A stretch of 64,000 nucleotides of DNA from Cydia pomonella (GCF_033807575.1 NC_084726.1:13020001-13084000); one strand, 5' to 3'; numbered from the stretch's first letter, positions 1-10,884 are shown. Made by a program: numbers and translations. Notes: generated from the letters alone by a model not told the origin.

Positions 1-208
1 TTTTAGAACAACAACGACCCACTTTCAGAGCATGAGGAATGAAAAAGCATTCCCAAACTGACACAGAGACTCTTTGCTCGCACTCCGTACTCTCTTGGTA
101 AATAATTCATAGCAGTTTAAAATATTTTGAAATATTCTGCCGTTGAAACATTTTAACCGGGCCCGATTCAGACTTATGAACTTGTTATGGTTTTGATCTT
201 ATTTTGAT
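1..208. other. AT-rich sequence, nothing recognised
   Basis: No open frame, tRNA-like box or repeat family known to me is visible here. Confidence 0.4.
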
Positions 209-480
209 ATTTATTTATTTGAAACATAATATACAGCATTACAGTCAAAACCAAAGCACTGTACAATTCAGATTATAAAATAGGATTACACGATAGGAAA
301 AACAGATCACAATCAACTTTCGTCCATCACCTCGCAATACCGCAGACACATCCTATACACAGCCATCCATCGACTTGCAAACATATCACAATCTGGTGCC
401 CATGACAGAAGGGAGTTCGGCAGCCTTAGAGCCCGCATAGCTGGCGAAATTTTATGTGCTACAGTGCGTGTAATTGGGAC
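209..480 (-). mobile_element. Possible LINE 3' untranslated end
   Basis: Read on the minus strand, the segment ends in an A-rich tail (repeated AAATAAATA next to TTTCAAAT) after about 250 bp of mixed composition, which is how 5'-truncated LINE copies look in moth genomes. No coding similarity can be read, so the family is unknown. The next feature is a LINE coding relic on the same strand, and the two may be one copy. Confidence 0.3.
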
Positions 481-656
481 GGCTAAAAGCTTGTGACTTT
501 TCGCGGTTGCAGGAGATTTTTGGGCACAAATGGAATAGTGAGTCTAACAGTTCTTCCTACCAGCTCAGATATGACCTTGAAGATAGCTGACGCTGATTGG
601 TGCATGTGAAATAAAGTGAAACTCCTACGTTAGATGTACGCCAATTACCAAGACGT

Positions 657-988
657 TCCATGACGATCCTTCCGGCCGATTTCGACCATGGCGACCATTT
701 CGATTCCTAATTAGCTCGGCCCTCATGCGCCCGAAGATGCCTGACGTAGCCGATCTTGGAGGTGAACTCCCGTGCATATTGAGGCCACGTGAGGACACCA
801 GCTACGTAGTGGTAGTGGATGGACGCAGGCTGGCGTGTTTTCAACTCGTCACCTTTAGCGTCGAGGTCAACTTTACGTTGCTCCTCGAAATCGCCCACTT
901 TGTCCTGCATCAGCCTGCGCCACTCAGGACGCTGTGCTGCCAAACCTTCGCACTGAGAGGGCTCGATGTTGCATCTTTTCAAAACCAT
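657..988 (-). pseudogene. LINE ORF2 C-terminal relic (zinc-finger-ending type)
   Basis: A 93-codon minus-strand frame reads KRCNIEPSQCEGLAAQRPEW, then RRLMQDKVGDFEEQR, and ends REFTSKIGYVRHLRAHEG. This matches the C-terminal tail of a class of insect non-LTR reverse transcriptases, in which a basic region with a CNI-P-W-E-LA-DR-W-type line is followed by one terminal C2H2 finger (C-x2-C then S-IG-SH-R-H). The two finger cysteines are lost (YHYVAG in their place), so it is decayed. An overlapping plus-strand frame of similar length is a shadow. The link to the family rests on pattern memory only. Confidence 0.5.
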
Positions 989-989
989 A

Positions 990-2950
990 ACAAATAGCTA
1001 AATAGCATCATCCCCCAGACCAGATAGAAAAAATGTTTCTAAAGATCCATTCAACCATTAGATCTCTTCTTTTGAAGTCGGTTAAATGCGCTTAAATACC
1101 AATTAGTACGCAAGCCGTATCGTCGACTTAGTATTCATTAATGCGTAATTTACGATATTTAAATAAGTTGTAACGAAATAAGCCACCAAGCGGCCATTTA
1201 AAAAAATAAGCTAATTAATATGTACGGGAGAATAAAGAACGGCTGGTCAAGTGATGCGCTATTTATCGATAAAGTTTTTTAGTGATAAAGTATTCAATAT
1301 AATTACTATAAATTATTATGTACCTATGTAAAATAAAATAAGCGTATGCTGTATCATATCAAGTCACGCGCGAGGGTAGATAATCATATTCATTCCTTGT
1401 CAATATAAAACTATGACTTAAGGAAATAAAAAACTATTTTTTTTGTTAGTCTTAAAGTGATGTATAGATAAAACTAATTATCTAACTACTACAGGAGCTT
1501 GGAAAATATATTGTACAAGTCTCATAAAATCTCAAGAATTTTCAACAATCATTGTTACAAAACCCCACTGCGTTACAATAATCCCCATCCCGAAAACAGC
1601 GGTAAGCCGCCATATTTCTTTTACTTTTTAATTCCACGACAGATGTAACAATACTACTTTCCAAATTGGTATTATCTACATTGAATTTTCGTGTTACTTA
1701 AGACCTTTTAAACAAACAGACACCAAGAGTTAGAAGTTTATAACGTACGGGATTTTTTCCAACTTTTCCATGAATTAATTGCTCGAAATTTCACTTTGCA
1801 AAGTTTCGTGAATTTTCGCACTAGTGTTGCGATGCTTATCGATAAATTTTGGCACTTTACTTGCTGGAAGGAAGCCAAATGGTTATCAGTTTGTTTGTAT
1901 TTTGTTTGGGATGTTAAATTTATTGGCAGGTGGACGTTTTGTGCAGCTAGAAATGCAACTTTTGGGGAACAGTTTTGCTTTAGTGAATTTATGTAGTGTT
2001 TATTTTGTAAGTATATGAAATGATTTATTATGTGTACTTAATGTTTTGAAGAGTGAGAAGTTTCCTACATTAGATGATTAAGCCGGAGGTATACTGAAAC
2101 TGGTAAAGAGTAAAACAAGTTTTCCAAGTTCTAAACCAAACAATCGTCCTTTAGCGCAACTTTTAAAACTTTCTACTTTACAAGCTAAGAGGAGTACTAC
2201 ATTTGTATTTTTATTTTATTAACATAAGAATTGCAAGTTTGTTTGCCATTATCATAGTAAAACAAAAAGTGATTATAAGTGAAGCATTGTTTCTGTTCAA
2301 TCTATCAACACTGAAGTAACTAAATCTTAAGGGTAATTAACTAAATTCCCGCACACTGAGTTTCTGACCTTGCTGCCTTAATCGTAGTTTAGTTGTAACC
2401 TTGAACTTTGTTGCCTTTGGTAAACGCTGAATTAGTCGATTTTTAAAATTATGTTTTTTTATAATAATATACCTATTTAGTTTTTACTCTGTAGTGAAAG
2501 ATATACAAGAAACTAGTGATTGATCACAATAATTTATGGAACTTTTAAGATTATATTAACTTTTTAAAAGTCAAGTATACGTTCAATTTGATATGAAGAT
2601 AGAAAAAAATACAATTTTGTTATTTTTTTACATTTCAGGAAAGCTAATGTGTTAACATTTCTTCCCCATTTTTTCTTAATAATGTAGAATTCAAATTATA
2701 AAAATAATTCTGCAAGTAAGCGACAAGGGCTCAAGAAAAAATTTACAGTATCGTGAATAATTCATAGTAATATTAACAAATACAGCAGCCATGTAAAAAA
2801 TACATTGCAATATTCTTAAAAAGGATAACTGAACAGACGAATAAGATAGAATACAAACGAGTATCTATAATGTATGCGCTCTTCATAAAAATGTATCTAA
2901 ATAGGGAAGGACAAGTCCAGTAAGTACCTAGAATAGGCTCAAGATATAAC
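990..2950. other. AT-rich intergenic or intronic sequence
   Basis: About 2 kb with only short overlapping frames (1796-2018) that show no recognisable domain and no codon bias. No tandem repeat or inverted repeat stands out on reading. Confidence 0.4.
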
Positions 2951-2956
2951 CGCGAT

Positions 2957-3240
2957 GTGGGATGTTGTAATCAACGATCATTTCTACCGGTAGTCGTTTC
3001 AGCGAACGGTCTCACAGCGAAGAGTCTAGACCAACATCTTGAGAGACACTGGGTAGGTGGCAGGATCACGGGACATATGCAGAAGGCGGTGATCTTGGAC
3101 ACGGGGCGTCATAGTACGCCGGGTCCTCTCTCTGCGGCCCTGCCCACCGGTAGCTTGGGCGCTGCTCGGCTACCGGCAGCACCCTAGGTTAGGTTTTTTA
3201 TAATGTGTTTATATATATGTTGTATTGTTTTGTAAGTATT
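2957..3240 (+). pseudogene. 5'-truncated LINE 3' end (ORF2 C-terminus plus UTR)
   Basis: The plus frame reads SLDQHLERHWVGGRITGHMQ followed by KAVILDTGR. This resembles the last line of Jockey/R1-like reverse transcriptases, where a leucine-rich LxxHL stretch precedes QKAVLLDT-RIVR-FL. After the stop comes a short AT-rich UTR. The copy is 5'-truncated and its clade cannot be fixed. GC content is well above the flanks, which supports an inserted coding fragment. Confidence 0.45.
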
Positions 3241-3591
3241 TTTATATTTTTTGTTTATATTCATATAAATTAATAATACAATTACTTATATTTTTTATCG
3301 ATAGGGAAAAAAAACAGTGTTTCACATCACTAAACTTAATGCGATTACAGCAGAGCGGGCATTAAAGATATTTCCCTTCGCGATTGTTTTTTCAGCCGGT
3401 GTTCTGAAACTTTAGTTTTACAGGTATTTTTAGGGTTCATTAAAATGGACGACAAGTTAAACAAGAAGATAAAGATATTTTATTATTCAAGTAGGCATAT
3501 TACAATGCGGTTATGAACGTCAAATAAAGCTACACCGGCTCTAACCCTACACGTCTGACCCGAGAAGATTTGACGTTATTTAAAGCTCTTG
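3241..3591. other. Unassigned AT-rich spacer
   Basis: No recognised feature; lies between a LINE fragment and a TA-flanked MITE. Confidence 0.4.
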
Positions 3592-3815
3592 TACAGTCAG
3601 CATCAAAAGTAGCGGATGAAACAACGCGCCAAAAGTATCTGATATTCCGGATAACATCTCCAAATATAGATTAATTTCTAAAATTCGCGTTCAAAAGTAA
3701 ATCTTTTACAGTCTTAGTTGTACTATATTAAAGACATCACTTTTTGTTAAGCTGTTACAGAATGGTAGTTACTTATGAAACGGTATTTGATCCGCTACTT
3801 TTGATGCTGACTGTA
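3592..3815. mobile_element. Tc1/mariner-like MITE
   Basis: A 224-bp segment begins TACAGTCAGCATCAAAAGTA and ends with the reverse complement of the same sequence; the inverted repeat runs at least 26 bp (through GCGGAT) without mismatch. The outermost TA at each end fits the TA target duplication of Tc1/mariner-type insertions. There is no transposase frame, so it is non-autonomous. Confidence 0.75.
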
Positions 3816-4214
3816 CCAATTTATTTATTTTTTTCATCTAATTGTAACGACTTACTGAAGAATTTTTAACTCCAGTGGTGTTACAGGATCGCTTCAAAAC
3901 AACGAACTAGAATAACTGGGTCAAAATTTTTTTCGCTGTCTTGTTTCTGACCACTCTGTCACGCGTGTATTCTTGTCTTTAATCAAATTAATAAAAACGT
4001 CGAGTGCTATTGTATGTTTTTCTAGCTGTAGATTAAACTAAATTTCACCTCATACAAAAAGCTCCACTCTGTCACATTTTCTTGGGACAAAAAATTAAGA
4101 CACAAAAAGAATTTTGTCCCAACTACAGAAGTCTGACTGGAGCTAAGAAATGATTCCAGGTGTATTATGCGGCACAAAATTGCAGTCAGTATAAAAAGCT
4201 TAAATCGAAATTCA
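3816..4214. other. Unassigned AT-rich sequence
   Basis: Contains two short similar phrases (ACTCTGTCAC) about 115 bp apart; no gene or repeat assigned. Confidence 0.35.
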
Positions 4215-4492
4215 TCATCATCATTTTAGCTTCCTGTCGCCCACTGCCGAGCATAGGCCTGTCTTCGTGTACTACCTGCCTCGCACAGGTAAACTGTGAA
4301 ATGAACTGTCGCCTGCGGTATTTCCGGACCGATATGACCTGAACCTTCAAGAAAAGAGCGTACTCCCATCTTAAAGCCGGCAACGCACTTGCAACCCCTC
4401 TGGCGTTGCAGGTGTCCATGGGCGGCGGTAATCGCTTACCATCAGGTGATCCGTCTGCTCGTTTGCCTCCTGTATCATATAACATACAGGAT
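4215..4492 (+). pseudogene. LINE 3' end, RT C-terminus relic
   Basis: This is the plus-strand counterpart of the copy at 11143-11480. It still carries coding text for [20 protein letters not shown] and KKRAYSHL, with stops and a frameshift. It continues into the family's terminal sequence CGCTTACCATCAGGTGATCC and GCTCGTTTGCCTCCT. It belongs to the common lepidopteran CR1/Jockey-group LINE 3' ends. It is 5'-truncated and inactive. Confidence 0.65.
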
Positions 4493-4591
4493 AGTTATCT
4501 CTTGGGTCACAAACAAGTCTTTCAAAATCCTATATTACCTAAGAATTTAGATTGAAAACTGTATTAAGATATCTTTGCGTGACGGTTTCAG

Positions 4592-4712
4592 AGGGCAGTG
4601 AAGACGCGATCAAGCCGTCGCCGACGCGCACCATCGTGGCCGAGAATAAGCGCAAGCTAGAGCTGGCCGCGTCGGCCGCCGCGCTCGGCAGGAAGAAGGA
4701 GCGCGTGCACAG
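4592..4712 (+). CDS. Internal coding exon of an unrecognised host gene
   Basis: A GC-rich 121-bp segment in AT-rich DNA is preceded by a good 3' splice site (GACGGTTTCAG|AGGG) and followed by a donor (CACAG|GTGATG). One frame is open throughout (two bases, 39 codons, two bases) and reads GSEDAIKPSPTRTIVAENKR, then KLELAASAAALGRKKERVH. Third codon positions are almost all G or C, unlike any neighbour. The peptide is basic and alanine-rich. I do not recognise the protein, and no other exon of it is visible in the window. It is the apparent source of the tandem array that follows. Confidence 0.6.
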
Positions 4713-5455
4713 GTGATGCTATACTATACTTAGTGCACAAATGATGCTATACTATACTTCGTTCCCGACAACAAGCGTAAGCTGGAGCTGGCCGCGTCGG
4801 CCGCCGCGCTCGGCAGGAAGAAGGAGCGCGTCCACAGGTGATGCTATACTATACTTAGTGCACAGGTGATGCAATACTATACTTCGTTCCCGACAACAAG
4901 CGTAAGCTGGAGCTGGCCGCGTCGGCCGCCGCGCTCGGCAGGAAGAAGAAGCACGTCCACAGGTGATGCTATACTATACTTAGTGCACAGGTGATGCTAT
5001 ACTATACTTCGTTCCCGACAACAAGCGTAAGCTGGAGCTGGCCGCGTCGGCCGCCGCGCTCGGCAGGAAGAAGAAGCGCGTCCACAGGTGATGCTATACT
5101 ATACTTAGTGCACAGGTGATGCTATACTATACTTCGTTCCCGACAACAAGCGTAAGCTGGAGCTGGCTGCGTCGGCCGCCGCGCTCGGCAGGAAGAAGGA
5201 GCGCGTCCACAGGTGATGCTATACTATACTTAGTGCACAGGTGATGCTATACTATACTTCGTTCCCGACAACAAGCGTAAGCTGGAGCTGGGCGCGTCGG
5301 CCGCCGCGCTCGGCAGGAAGAAGGAGCGCGTGCACAGGTGATGCTATACTATATACTATACTTCGTTCCCGACAACAAGCGTAAGCTGGAGCTGGGCGCG
5401 TCAGCCGCCGCGCTCGGCAGGAAGAAGGAGCGCGTGCACAGGTGATGCTATACTT
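4638..5455 (+). repeat. 125-bp tandem array built from the exon's 3' half and its intron start
   Basis: Seven copies of AAGCT(A/G)GAGCTGGC occur at 4656, 4781, 4906, 5031, 5156, 5281 and 5385: five spacings of exactly 125 bp before the final shorter 104-bp step, counting from the exon itself. Each unit holds about 27 codons of exon text (NKRKLELAASAAALGRKK), an intact CACAG|GTGATG donor, and intron text rich in ATGCTATACTATACTT. Copies 2-7 start TTCGTTCCCGACAACAAGCG and lack the exon's first 16 or so codons and its splice acceptor. They are therefore probably pseudo-exons, although the reading frame is kept in each. Confidence 0.85.
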
Positions 5456-5953
5456 CGTTCCATATGTCAATTCCATATGTGCGTCACGCAAAGAATTTAA
5501 ACTATCGTTTATCATTTAAATATTCTTCTTTCACGAAGTATAATCTCATTCAGAAGAGCCCTGCGATCCGAATATCTGCCACCTAACGAGCTAGGATGCC
5601 AGATGCTTCTTTCATTAGAAAATTTTGGACCACCCGCCATCACTCTGCCTGGCAACATGTTCCACCCAACGCTCCGCTGAATCGTAAATGAAATGTAAAC
5701 ATAATTCAATATTAACGGAACACTTCAGTGCTAAGTTTTCTTTTTAAATAGTTCCAATATTGTCCGATACTATGAATACGGCAGACAAGCGGCTTAGGCC
5801 GTTCACTGAGAGTTGCAAAGGAAACATTAAATTGTATTTCAATCGAAACATTTACAGTAATTCTCTTATATCAATTTTTTTTAAATTTCGCTGTGCTATG
5901 TACTTACCTAGTTTTTTAAAATATGATTGTTTTCAAACAGTTAATATGATATT
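5456..5953. other. Unassigned sequence
   Basis: Only short overlapping frames; no recognised element. Confidence 0.35.
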
Positions 5954-6595
5954 TTGACGACCGGTTTGGCCTAGTGGGTAGTGACCCTGCCTACGAAGTT
6001 GATGGTCCCGGGTTCAAATCCTGGTAAGGGCATTTATGGGCTTCTGGCATGTTTGCGGACGCACATGTAGATGATTTTTATGCTATTATGCGAAAAAAGA
6101 ATGCATCAGTGGTACACCGTATACGCGGGAGCACCAACGGGATCCTGAAAATGATAGCCGAGCGGTTAGATTCCGGTATTTTGGGACGATTTATCGAATT
6201 GCATGTTCACAAACGTGCAGTTCGGTAAATCGGCCAAGATAACCAGCAATCTAAAGTTACCTAATTTAATTTCTGTAATTTATTGTGCGGAAGGTAACAT
6301 AACATAGGTTGTAAGTTGATACTAACAAATATGGACTATATTAATTGTCTGAGAATAAATAATTTTTATTTATTTATTATTATTATTATTATTTTATTTA
6401 TTCGTGTGATGCGCATGGATATTTGTTCCTGAGTCATGGGTGTTTTCTATGTATTTAAGTATTTATAAATATTTATATATTATATATATCGTTGTCTGAG
6501 TACCCACAACACAAGCCTTCTTGAGCTTACTGTGGGACTTAGTCAATTTGTGTAATAATGTCCTATAATATTTATTTATTTTTATTTATTTATTT
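5954..6595 (+). mobile_element. tRNA-derived SINE with an internal insertion
   Basis: The head carries a pol III A-box-like TTTGGCCTAGTGGGTAGTG and a B-box-like GGGTTCAAATCCTGG. The body (GTGTGATGCGCATGGATATT, GTTTTCTATGTATTTAAGTA, CTTACTGTGGGACTTAGTCA) resumes at about 6396. The same family occurs at 9747, 42622 (-), 42945 and in fragments elsewhere. Between head and body (about 6036-6395) lies foreign sequence ending in a (TTA)n run, most simply a LINE 3' end inserted in the SINE. Confidence 0.75.
6036..6395 (+). mobile_element. LINE 3'-end-like insertion in the SINE
   Basis: This 360-bp piece interrupts the SINE after GGGCATTTAT. It ends ...TACTAACAAATATGGACTAT, GAGAATAAATAA and then an ATT/TTA microsatellite, a typical LINE 3' terminus. 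No coding text is left. Confidence 0.45.
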
Positions 6596-6619
6596 ATGAT
6601 GGTGACACAGGTTTCCAGT

Positions 6620-6775
6620 ATGAGGTTCTTCAAAAAAGGAGTGTACAGATCTTAAAAAGGTCGGCAACGCGTAAGTAACACCTCTGGAGTTGTAGGCGTC
6701 CATAGGCTACGGTGACTGCTTACCATCAGGCGGGTCGTATGCTAGTTTGCCACCGTCGTGGTATTGAAAAAAAAG
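6620..6775 (+). mobile_element. LINE 3' end (GCTTACCATCAGG family)
   Basis: Carries GGTCGGCAACGCG, CTCTGGAGTTGTAGGCGTCC, GACTGCTTACCATCAGGCGG and GCTAGTTTGCCACC, ending in A-rich DNA. This is the shared terminal sequence of many copies in the window. Confidence 0.7.
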
Positions 6776-6780
6776 TAACT

Positions 6781-6949
6781 ATGGAAAATATTTTAACACA
6801 ATTTATTGTATATTAACCATCATTTGACGTTTTTTTCGATTTTTTTCAATATTGTAAGAGTAAGTAGTAAAAAAACATATTTCTATAATATGAACATCCA
6901 GAGAGGAATTTGGTGATTTTTTTATATGGAAATGCGATTCAGCGAACAT
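6781..6949. repeat. Half copy of the MITE seen at 32145-32518
   Basis: Shares AAAATATTTTAACACAATTT, the GTATATTAACCA phrase and AACATCCAGAGAGGAA with the 32-kb element. Confidence 0.45.
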
Positions 6950-7138
6950 AACCCCTAGTGTAAATTTATTCGATATTTTAACGTGACGAACGCGTTTGCG
7001 TCAAGTTTCATTTTGTATGGGATTTTGAGTTTCCAAAACGTCCCGCTTGGCGCGCTGTTTCTAAATCCCATACAAAATGAGACTTAACGCAAACGCGTAC
7101 GTCACGTTACGCTATCGAATAAATTTACACTAGGGGTT
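6950..7138. mobile_element. MITE with ~75-bp terminal inverted repeats
   Basis: Starts AACCCCTAGTGTAAATTTAT and ends with its reverse complement. The arms continue through ACGTGACG, CGCGTTTGCGT and TTTTGTATGGGATTT with few mismatches, leaving a short loop. No target duplication could be fixed. Confidence 0.75.
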
Positions 7139-7436
7139 CAGATTCTAGAACCTCTTTTACCTAACACTTAACTGGCCATTTCACGTTGATAAACCAAGTG
7201 ATACGTTAATAATGACATAATTAATGATAAATAATTGTTGACATGTCAGTGTACATTTTGTCAGTTATATGCACATGGTTATTATTTTTAGATTATAATT
7301 TTTGTTCGGTAAATGAAAGTTTTTTTAAATCGGTAAATAAAATGAAAAAAAAAATATGATAAGTTTTTATAATTTCTATTTGAGTCATGGGTTTCTATGT
7401 ATTTAAGTATTTATACATCGTATATAGTATTTATAC
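7139..7436. other. AT-rich spacer with a SINE-tail scrap
   Basis: At 7382-7415 a fragment of the SINE body (GAGTCATGGGTTTCTATGTA) is visible; the rest is unassigned. Confidence 0.4.
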
Positions 7437-7560
7437 GAGTTTTGGGTCGGCAACGCGCATGTAACTCCTCTGGAGTTGCAGGCGTACATAGGCTACGGAG
7501 ACTGCTTACCAGCAGGCTGGCCATATGCTTGTTTGCCAACGAATTAGTAGTATTAAAAAA
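7437..7560 (+). mobile_element. LINE 3' end (GCTTACCATCAGG family)
   Basis: The frame reads LGRQRACNSSGVAGVHRLRR, the usual last coding line of this LINE family, followed by the terminal CTGCTTACCAGCAGGCTGG and an A tail. Confidence 0.65.
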
Positions 7561-7954
7561 AGTTTATTGTTTTAATATAAACGACCATCTCTTAAAATAT
7601 CGGTACCTAATTTGTTATCACCATATATAATACTCATCCCTCGCAAGGTACCTTTAATGAAGTGTCCATTATTTACCGACCGTCGGTAATTTCATTTACT
7701 CCTTAATTAGAAATTAGGGCGGGCGGTCCACGAAAATATCCATTAATTATGAATTATAAAGCGTACTTTTATATAAGGTTATCTTTAAATACTTGAGAGT
7801 TACAAATTAATTTATTACTGAGCTGAGTTTGCAATCATATATTTTTTTTTACAAATTTTCACCGGTATTGGATACGCTTCGGTAGCTTAGATGTTTAACA
7901 TTATTACCGAACAGAAGTTTTCATTTACCACCATTTGGCGTTCAGTTTACCTTT
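7561..7954. other. AT-rich spacer
   Basis: Contains a short palindrome TTACCGACCGTCGGTAA near 7673-7689; otherwise unassigned. Confidence 0.35.
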
Positions 7955-8150
7955 TGACGGCCTCGGTAGTGACCCTAGGACCTTACATATGAAGCAGGAA
8001 ATATCCCAGGTTCGAATCCTGAGGGCCTACCGCGAACCACGTTCGACGTGTTGCCTCTCTGTCGCACTTGTAAATTCGTACGTAAGTGTGACAGAGAGGC
8101 AACACGTCGAACGTGGTTCGCGGTAGGCTCTCTGGTATTTATTAATTTAA
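7955..8150 (+). mobile_element. Decayed tRNA-like SINE split by a MITE
   Basis: A GCCTCGGTAGTGACCC box-A-like phrase and CCAGGTTCGAATCCTG box B lie upstream, and GTATTTATT resumes after the palindromic MITE at 8025-8128. Divergent from the main SINE family. Confidence 0.4.
8025..8128. mobile_element. Near-perfect palindromic MITE (GCCTACCGCGAA family)
   Basis: The 104-bp piece is two arms of about 43 bp (GCCTACCGCGAACCACGTTC... and its reverse complement) around a short loop containing AAATTCGTACGTAA. The termini match those of the elements at 40605-40737 and 50698-50816, defining a family. Confidence 0.8.
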
Positions 8151-8232
8151 ACATTATTGCACACATAAAAAATGTACAAATGGCTAACTTCATGCCAAAA
8201 GGCATTCTCTTCCAGTCAACCATTAAATAAAA
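8145..8232 (-). mobile_element. LINE 3' terminal fragment (TTGACTGG-AGAGAATGCC family)
   Basis: On the minus strand it reads GGTTGACTGGAAGAGAATGC, then a TTTGTACATTTTTTATGTG tail. The same terminal sequence is found at 11663, 37905, 44225 and 51000, all on the minus strand. Confidence 0.6.
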
Positions 8233-8235
8233 CAG

Positions 8236-8625
8236 AGACATTTTTTTGAGTGTTTATCACAAATATTTGTTCCTGGGTTATGGATGTTTTCTATGTATAT
8301 AAGTAAAAAAATAGTATTTTATACTATATAATCGTAATAATAGAGAGCTTTTCAGTCGAGTACCGTATTTGGGAAACGAAACTTGCTGAGTTGCCTAAGT
8401 AAGGTACGAAATTGAAAAGCTTGATTTTATCATTATTGTATACAATACTTTTTCTACGAATTATCAAATATAATACTTTTTTAATATAAAACCTGAATAA
8501 TTAATGAAAATTGGTATGTATCTCAGTAGACAAAAATGTAGTACAAAATATATAAACACGCGACTGTGACTGCGACTGTAATTTACATTTCATGTTTAAT
8601 TTATACACTAAATATGAATGCTAGG
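8236..8625. other. AT-rich sequence with a small inverted repeat
   Basis: An inverted pair AGAGCTTTTCAGTCGAGTACC / GGTACGAAATTGAAAAGCTT spans 8344-8422 and may be a short MITE. A SINE-body scrap lies at 8252-8302. Confidence 0.4.
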
Positions 8626-9178
8626 GTTCTGTAGTCAACTAGGAACCCTTATAGTTTCGCCATGTCCGTCTGTCTGTTTTATTATAGAAATATTTACATT
8701 TCTTTTATGATTATAAAGTATAGTTGTAACATGAAATATCTATTAATTGATAGACAAATAGACTTTCAAGTCAATTTACATCGTCTTTGTGACGTTTCTA
8801 TTACATAAAATTAATTAATTATTACACAAAAAACGGTTTTTTGTAAGGTATTTGAGTTTTTTAAGTTTTTTTGAAAGTTTTTTTTACAGTATACCTGTCA
8901 TAGAAATGTATGATCTGTGACCTGTAAATCACGCGAGTCCAACTTAAAGCTAAATAAATATTATGGATTCGCCATTTTGTTACATGTCCAAAATCTGAAC
9001 TGACAAAAAAAATATTATCAAACCTGCTCACAAAATTTCACGAGAATCGGTTAAGAATTGCGACCTGTAGAGGAGAATATCCGGACATAGGGAAGCATTT
9101 TTGCCCCAGCTTTATCGGCGAACTTCGCTAACGCTCGGTCAACGGTCGGGACCAGGATTTTAAGAGTGACCCTTTTTA
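8626..9178 (-). mobile_element. Interspersed repeat (GGAACCCTA-ended family), minus copy
   Basis: Begins TAGGGTTCTGTAGTCAACTA, GGAACCCTTATAG, CCATGTCCGTCTGTCTG, the reverse complement of the end of the repeat at 28050-28415. No coding capacity. The far boundary is approximate. Confidence 0.5.
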
Positions 9179-9185
9179 TTGTTTT

Positions 9186-9512
9186 TTTTTATACTACGTC
9201 GGTGGCAAACAAGCATACGGCCCGCCTGATGGTAAGCAGTCTCCGTAGCCTATGTATGCCTGCAACTCCAGAGGACCCCCCCTCGTTGAGCTCTGGCAAC
9301 CTTCATCACCGGCAGGAACACAACACTATGAGTAGGGTCTAGTTTTATTTGGCTGCTGTTTTCTATAAGGTGGTGGTGGCTGGTACTTCCCCAGTTGGGC
9401 TCTGCTGCTGGAATGATATCCACTGGCTATGCCCTACCACACAAAGCGACATGATATTCACAATGCCCATACCTCTCTTGTGGACGTAGTTTAAGGACGT
9501 ACCCGGGCCCAA
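9186..9512 (-). mobile_element. LINE/SINE 3'-end composite, minus copy
   Basis: Reverse orientation of the family: T-rich tail, GGTGGCAAACAAGCATACGG, then GTTGAGCTCTGGCAACCTTC, CCGGCAGGAACACAACACTA and CCCTACCACACAAAGCG. See the better copies at 14245-14555 and 40545-41008. Confidence 0.7.
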
Positions 9513-9746
9513 AACCCTCGCGACAGTTTGTTAAACTGTAGTGCAAAAACTGCATATCCTGTCCTTTATGGACCAAAAGTTCAAATATCCCGTAATACCT
9601 TAAGCCAATGTTCGGACCCTGCTAGTGTTGGAAACCTCAAGTCTTTTCGAGTCTTTTAAGTCCTCTGCTTTAAGACTCGATTGTGGTTTTGAGACTTGTA
9701 AATTTAAGTCGTAACTCGGGTTCTTTTCAACATGCAACATGCTTTA

Positions 9747-9995
9747 GACGACCAGTCCGGCCTAGTGGACAGTGGTCCGGACCATGTCTATGAATGTCCC
9801 TAATGCTTGTCCCGGGTTCAAATCCTGGTAAGGGCATTTATTTATGTGATGAGCACGAATATTTGGTCCTAAGTCATGGGTGTTTTCTATGTATATGTAT
9901 TTATCGTTATCTAAGTACCCACAACACAAGCCTTATTGAGCTTACTGTGGAACGTAGTCAATATGTGTAATAACGTCCTAGAGTAGAGACCGAGC
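9747..9995 (+). mobile_element. tRNA-derived SINE
   Basis: Same family as 5954: CCGGCCTAGTGGACAGTGGT box A region, CCCGGGTTCAAATCCTGGTA box B, GGGCATTTATTTATGTGATG and the body ending in GTAATAACGTCCTA. Inserted in the hAT-like element. Confidence 0.7.
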
Positions 9996-10675
9996 AGACC
10001 CGATGTGAAGATGTAAACATTTAAATGCTTTTTAAGAGAAGTCGAGATATTTTTTGCAAAAAATCTTAAACTATTTCTTTATGTGAAATTCATGGGTTAG
10101 GTACACAAATCATATAATAGTGCCAATTATTTGTGCCGTTAGTCAGATTTACTTAGGTATATCAATGTTTATTTTAAATATATTTATATTAATTATTAAT
10201 ATTTCAGTGAAAATTACCTGCGTACATTTTTTAGGTTTAGTGTCAAATGATAACAAATACTGTCATATTTGTTTTTACATTATTTGCCATTTGCATTGAT
10301 TGAATCTTAGTTTATATACATATATATGTTTGGCCCATGAAACTGTTAGTTTATGATATAAAATTAGTTTAATAGGTTAAGTTGTATAAAAACTGAACGC
10401 ATCTCGCCATCAAACGTAGCAGTTTGGCAAGAATATAAATGTTTATTAAGTAAGTTGTTAATTTGAATATATACATAAAAACAATTGTTGACGGAATTCA
10501 GAGGTTCGAGTCTTTTTAAGTTGAAGGACTCCACTCGGGATTTAAGAGCCTTGGACGTTTTTTTAAGCCCTGCGTTTCATAAAAACTAGTCGAGGCCCAT
10601 TAGGATAATAGGGCACTGTACGCCCTTAAGTAATTGTATATACTTAAGAAGATTCGACCCATTCCGCCGTGATCC

Positions 10676-10745
10676 GGGTGGCCGAGCGGTTTCGGACATC
10701 TGCCGTGATTACAGAAGACGCTGAGTCGATTTCAGCTCTGGATGC
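10676..10745 (+). mobile_element. tRNA-like sequence (SINE head)
   Basis: GGGTGGCCGAGCGGTTTCGG resembles a Leu/Ser-type tRNA A box, and GAGTCGATTTCAGCTCTGG a degenerate B box. Stems are imperfect, so it is a SINE head or pseudo-tRNA rather than a working tRNA gene. Confidence 0.4.
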
Positions 10746-10748
10746 TTA

Positions 10749-10884
10749 GCCAACGTGCCAACCGTTTATGCTCCGTAGCGAAGGAAACGCAAATGTCACT
10801 GTCGCTCTAATATAGAAAAGTGATAGAGAGACATAAAGCGTTTAATTATCGTATTGTAAGCGATTGTCACATTGGCTAGGCACC
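10749..10884. mobile_element. MITE related to the 58-kb tandem repeat
   Basis: Opens GCCAACGTGCCAACCG and closes ATTGGCTAGGCACC, with internal GTCGCTCTAATATAG and GATAGAGAGAC, the hallmarks of the unit tandemly repeated at 58018-58456. Confidence 0.5.

Noticed and set aside
725..997. 90-codon plus-strand frame
   Set aside because: Antisense shadow of the LINE relic read on the minus strand; no domain.
5252..5515. 87-codon minus-strand frame across the exon array
   Set aside because: Caused by the GC-rich tandem repeat; the plus-strand frame explains the sequence and has splice sites.
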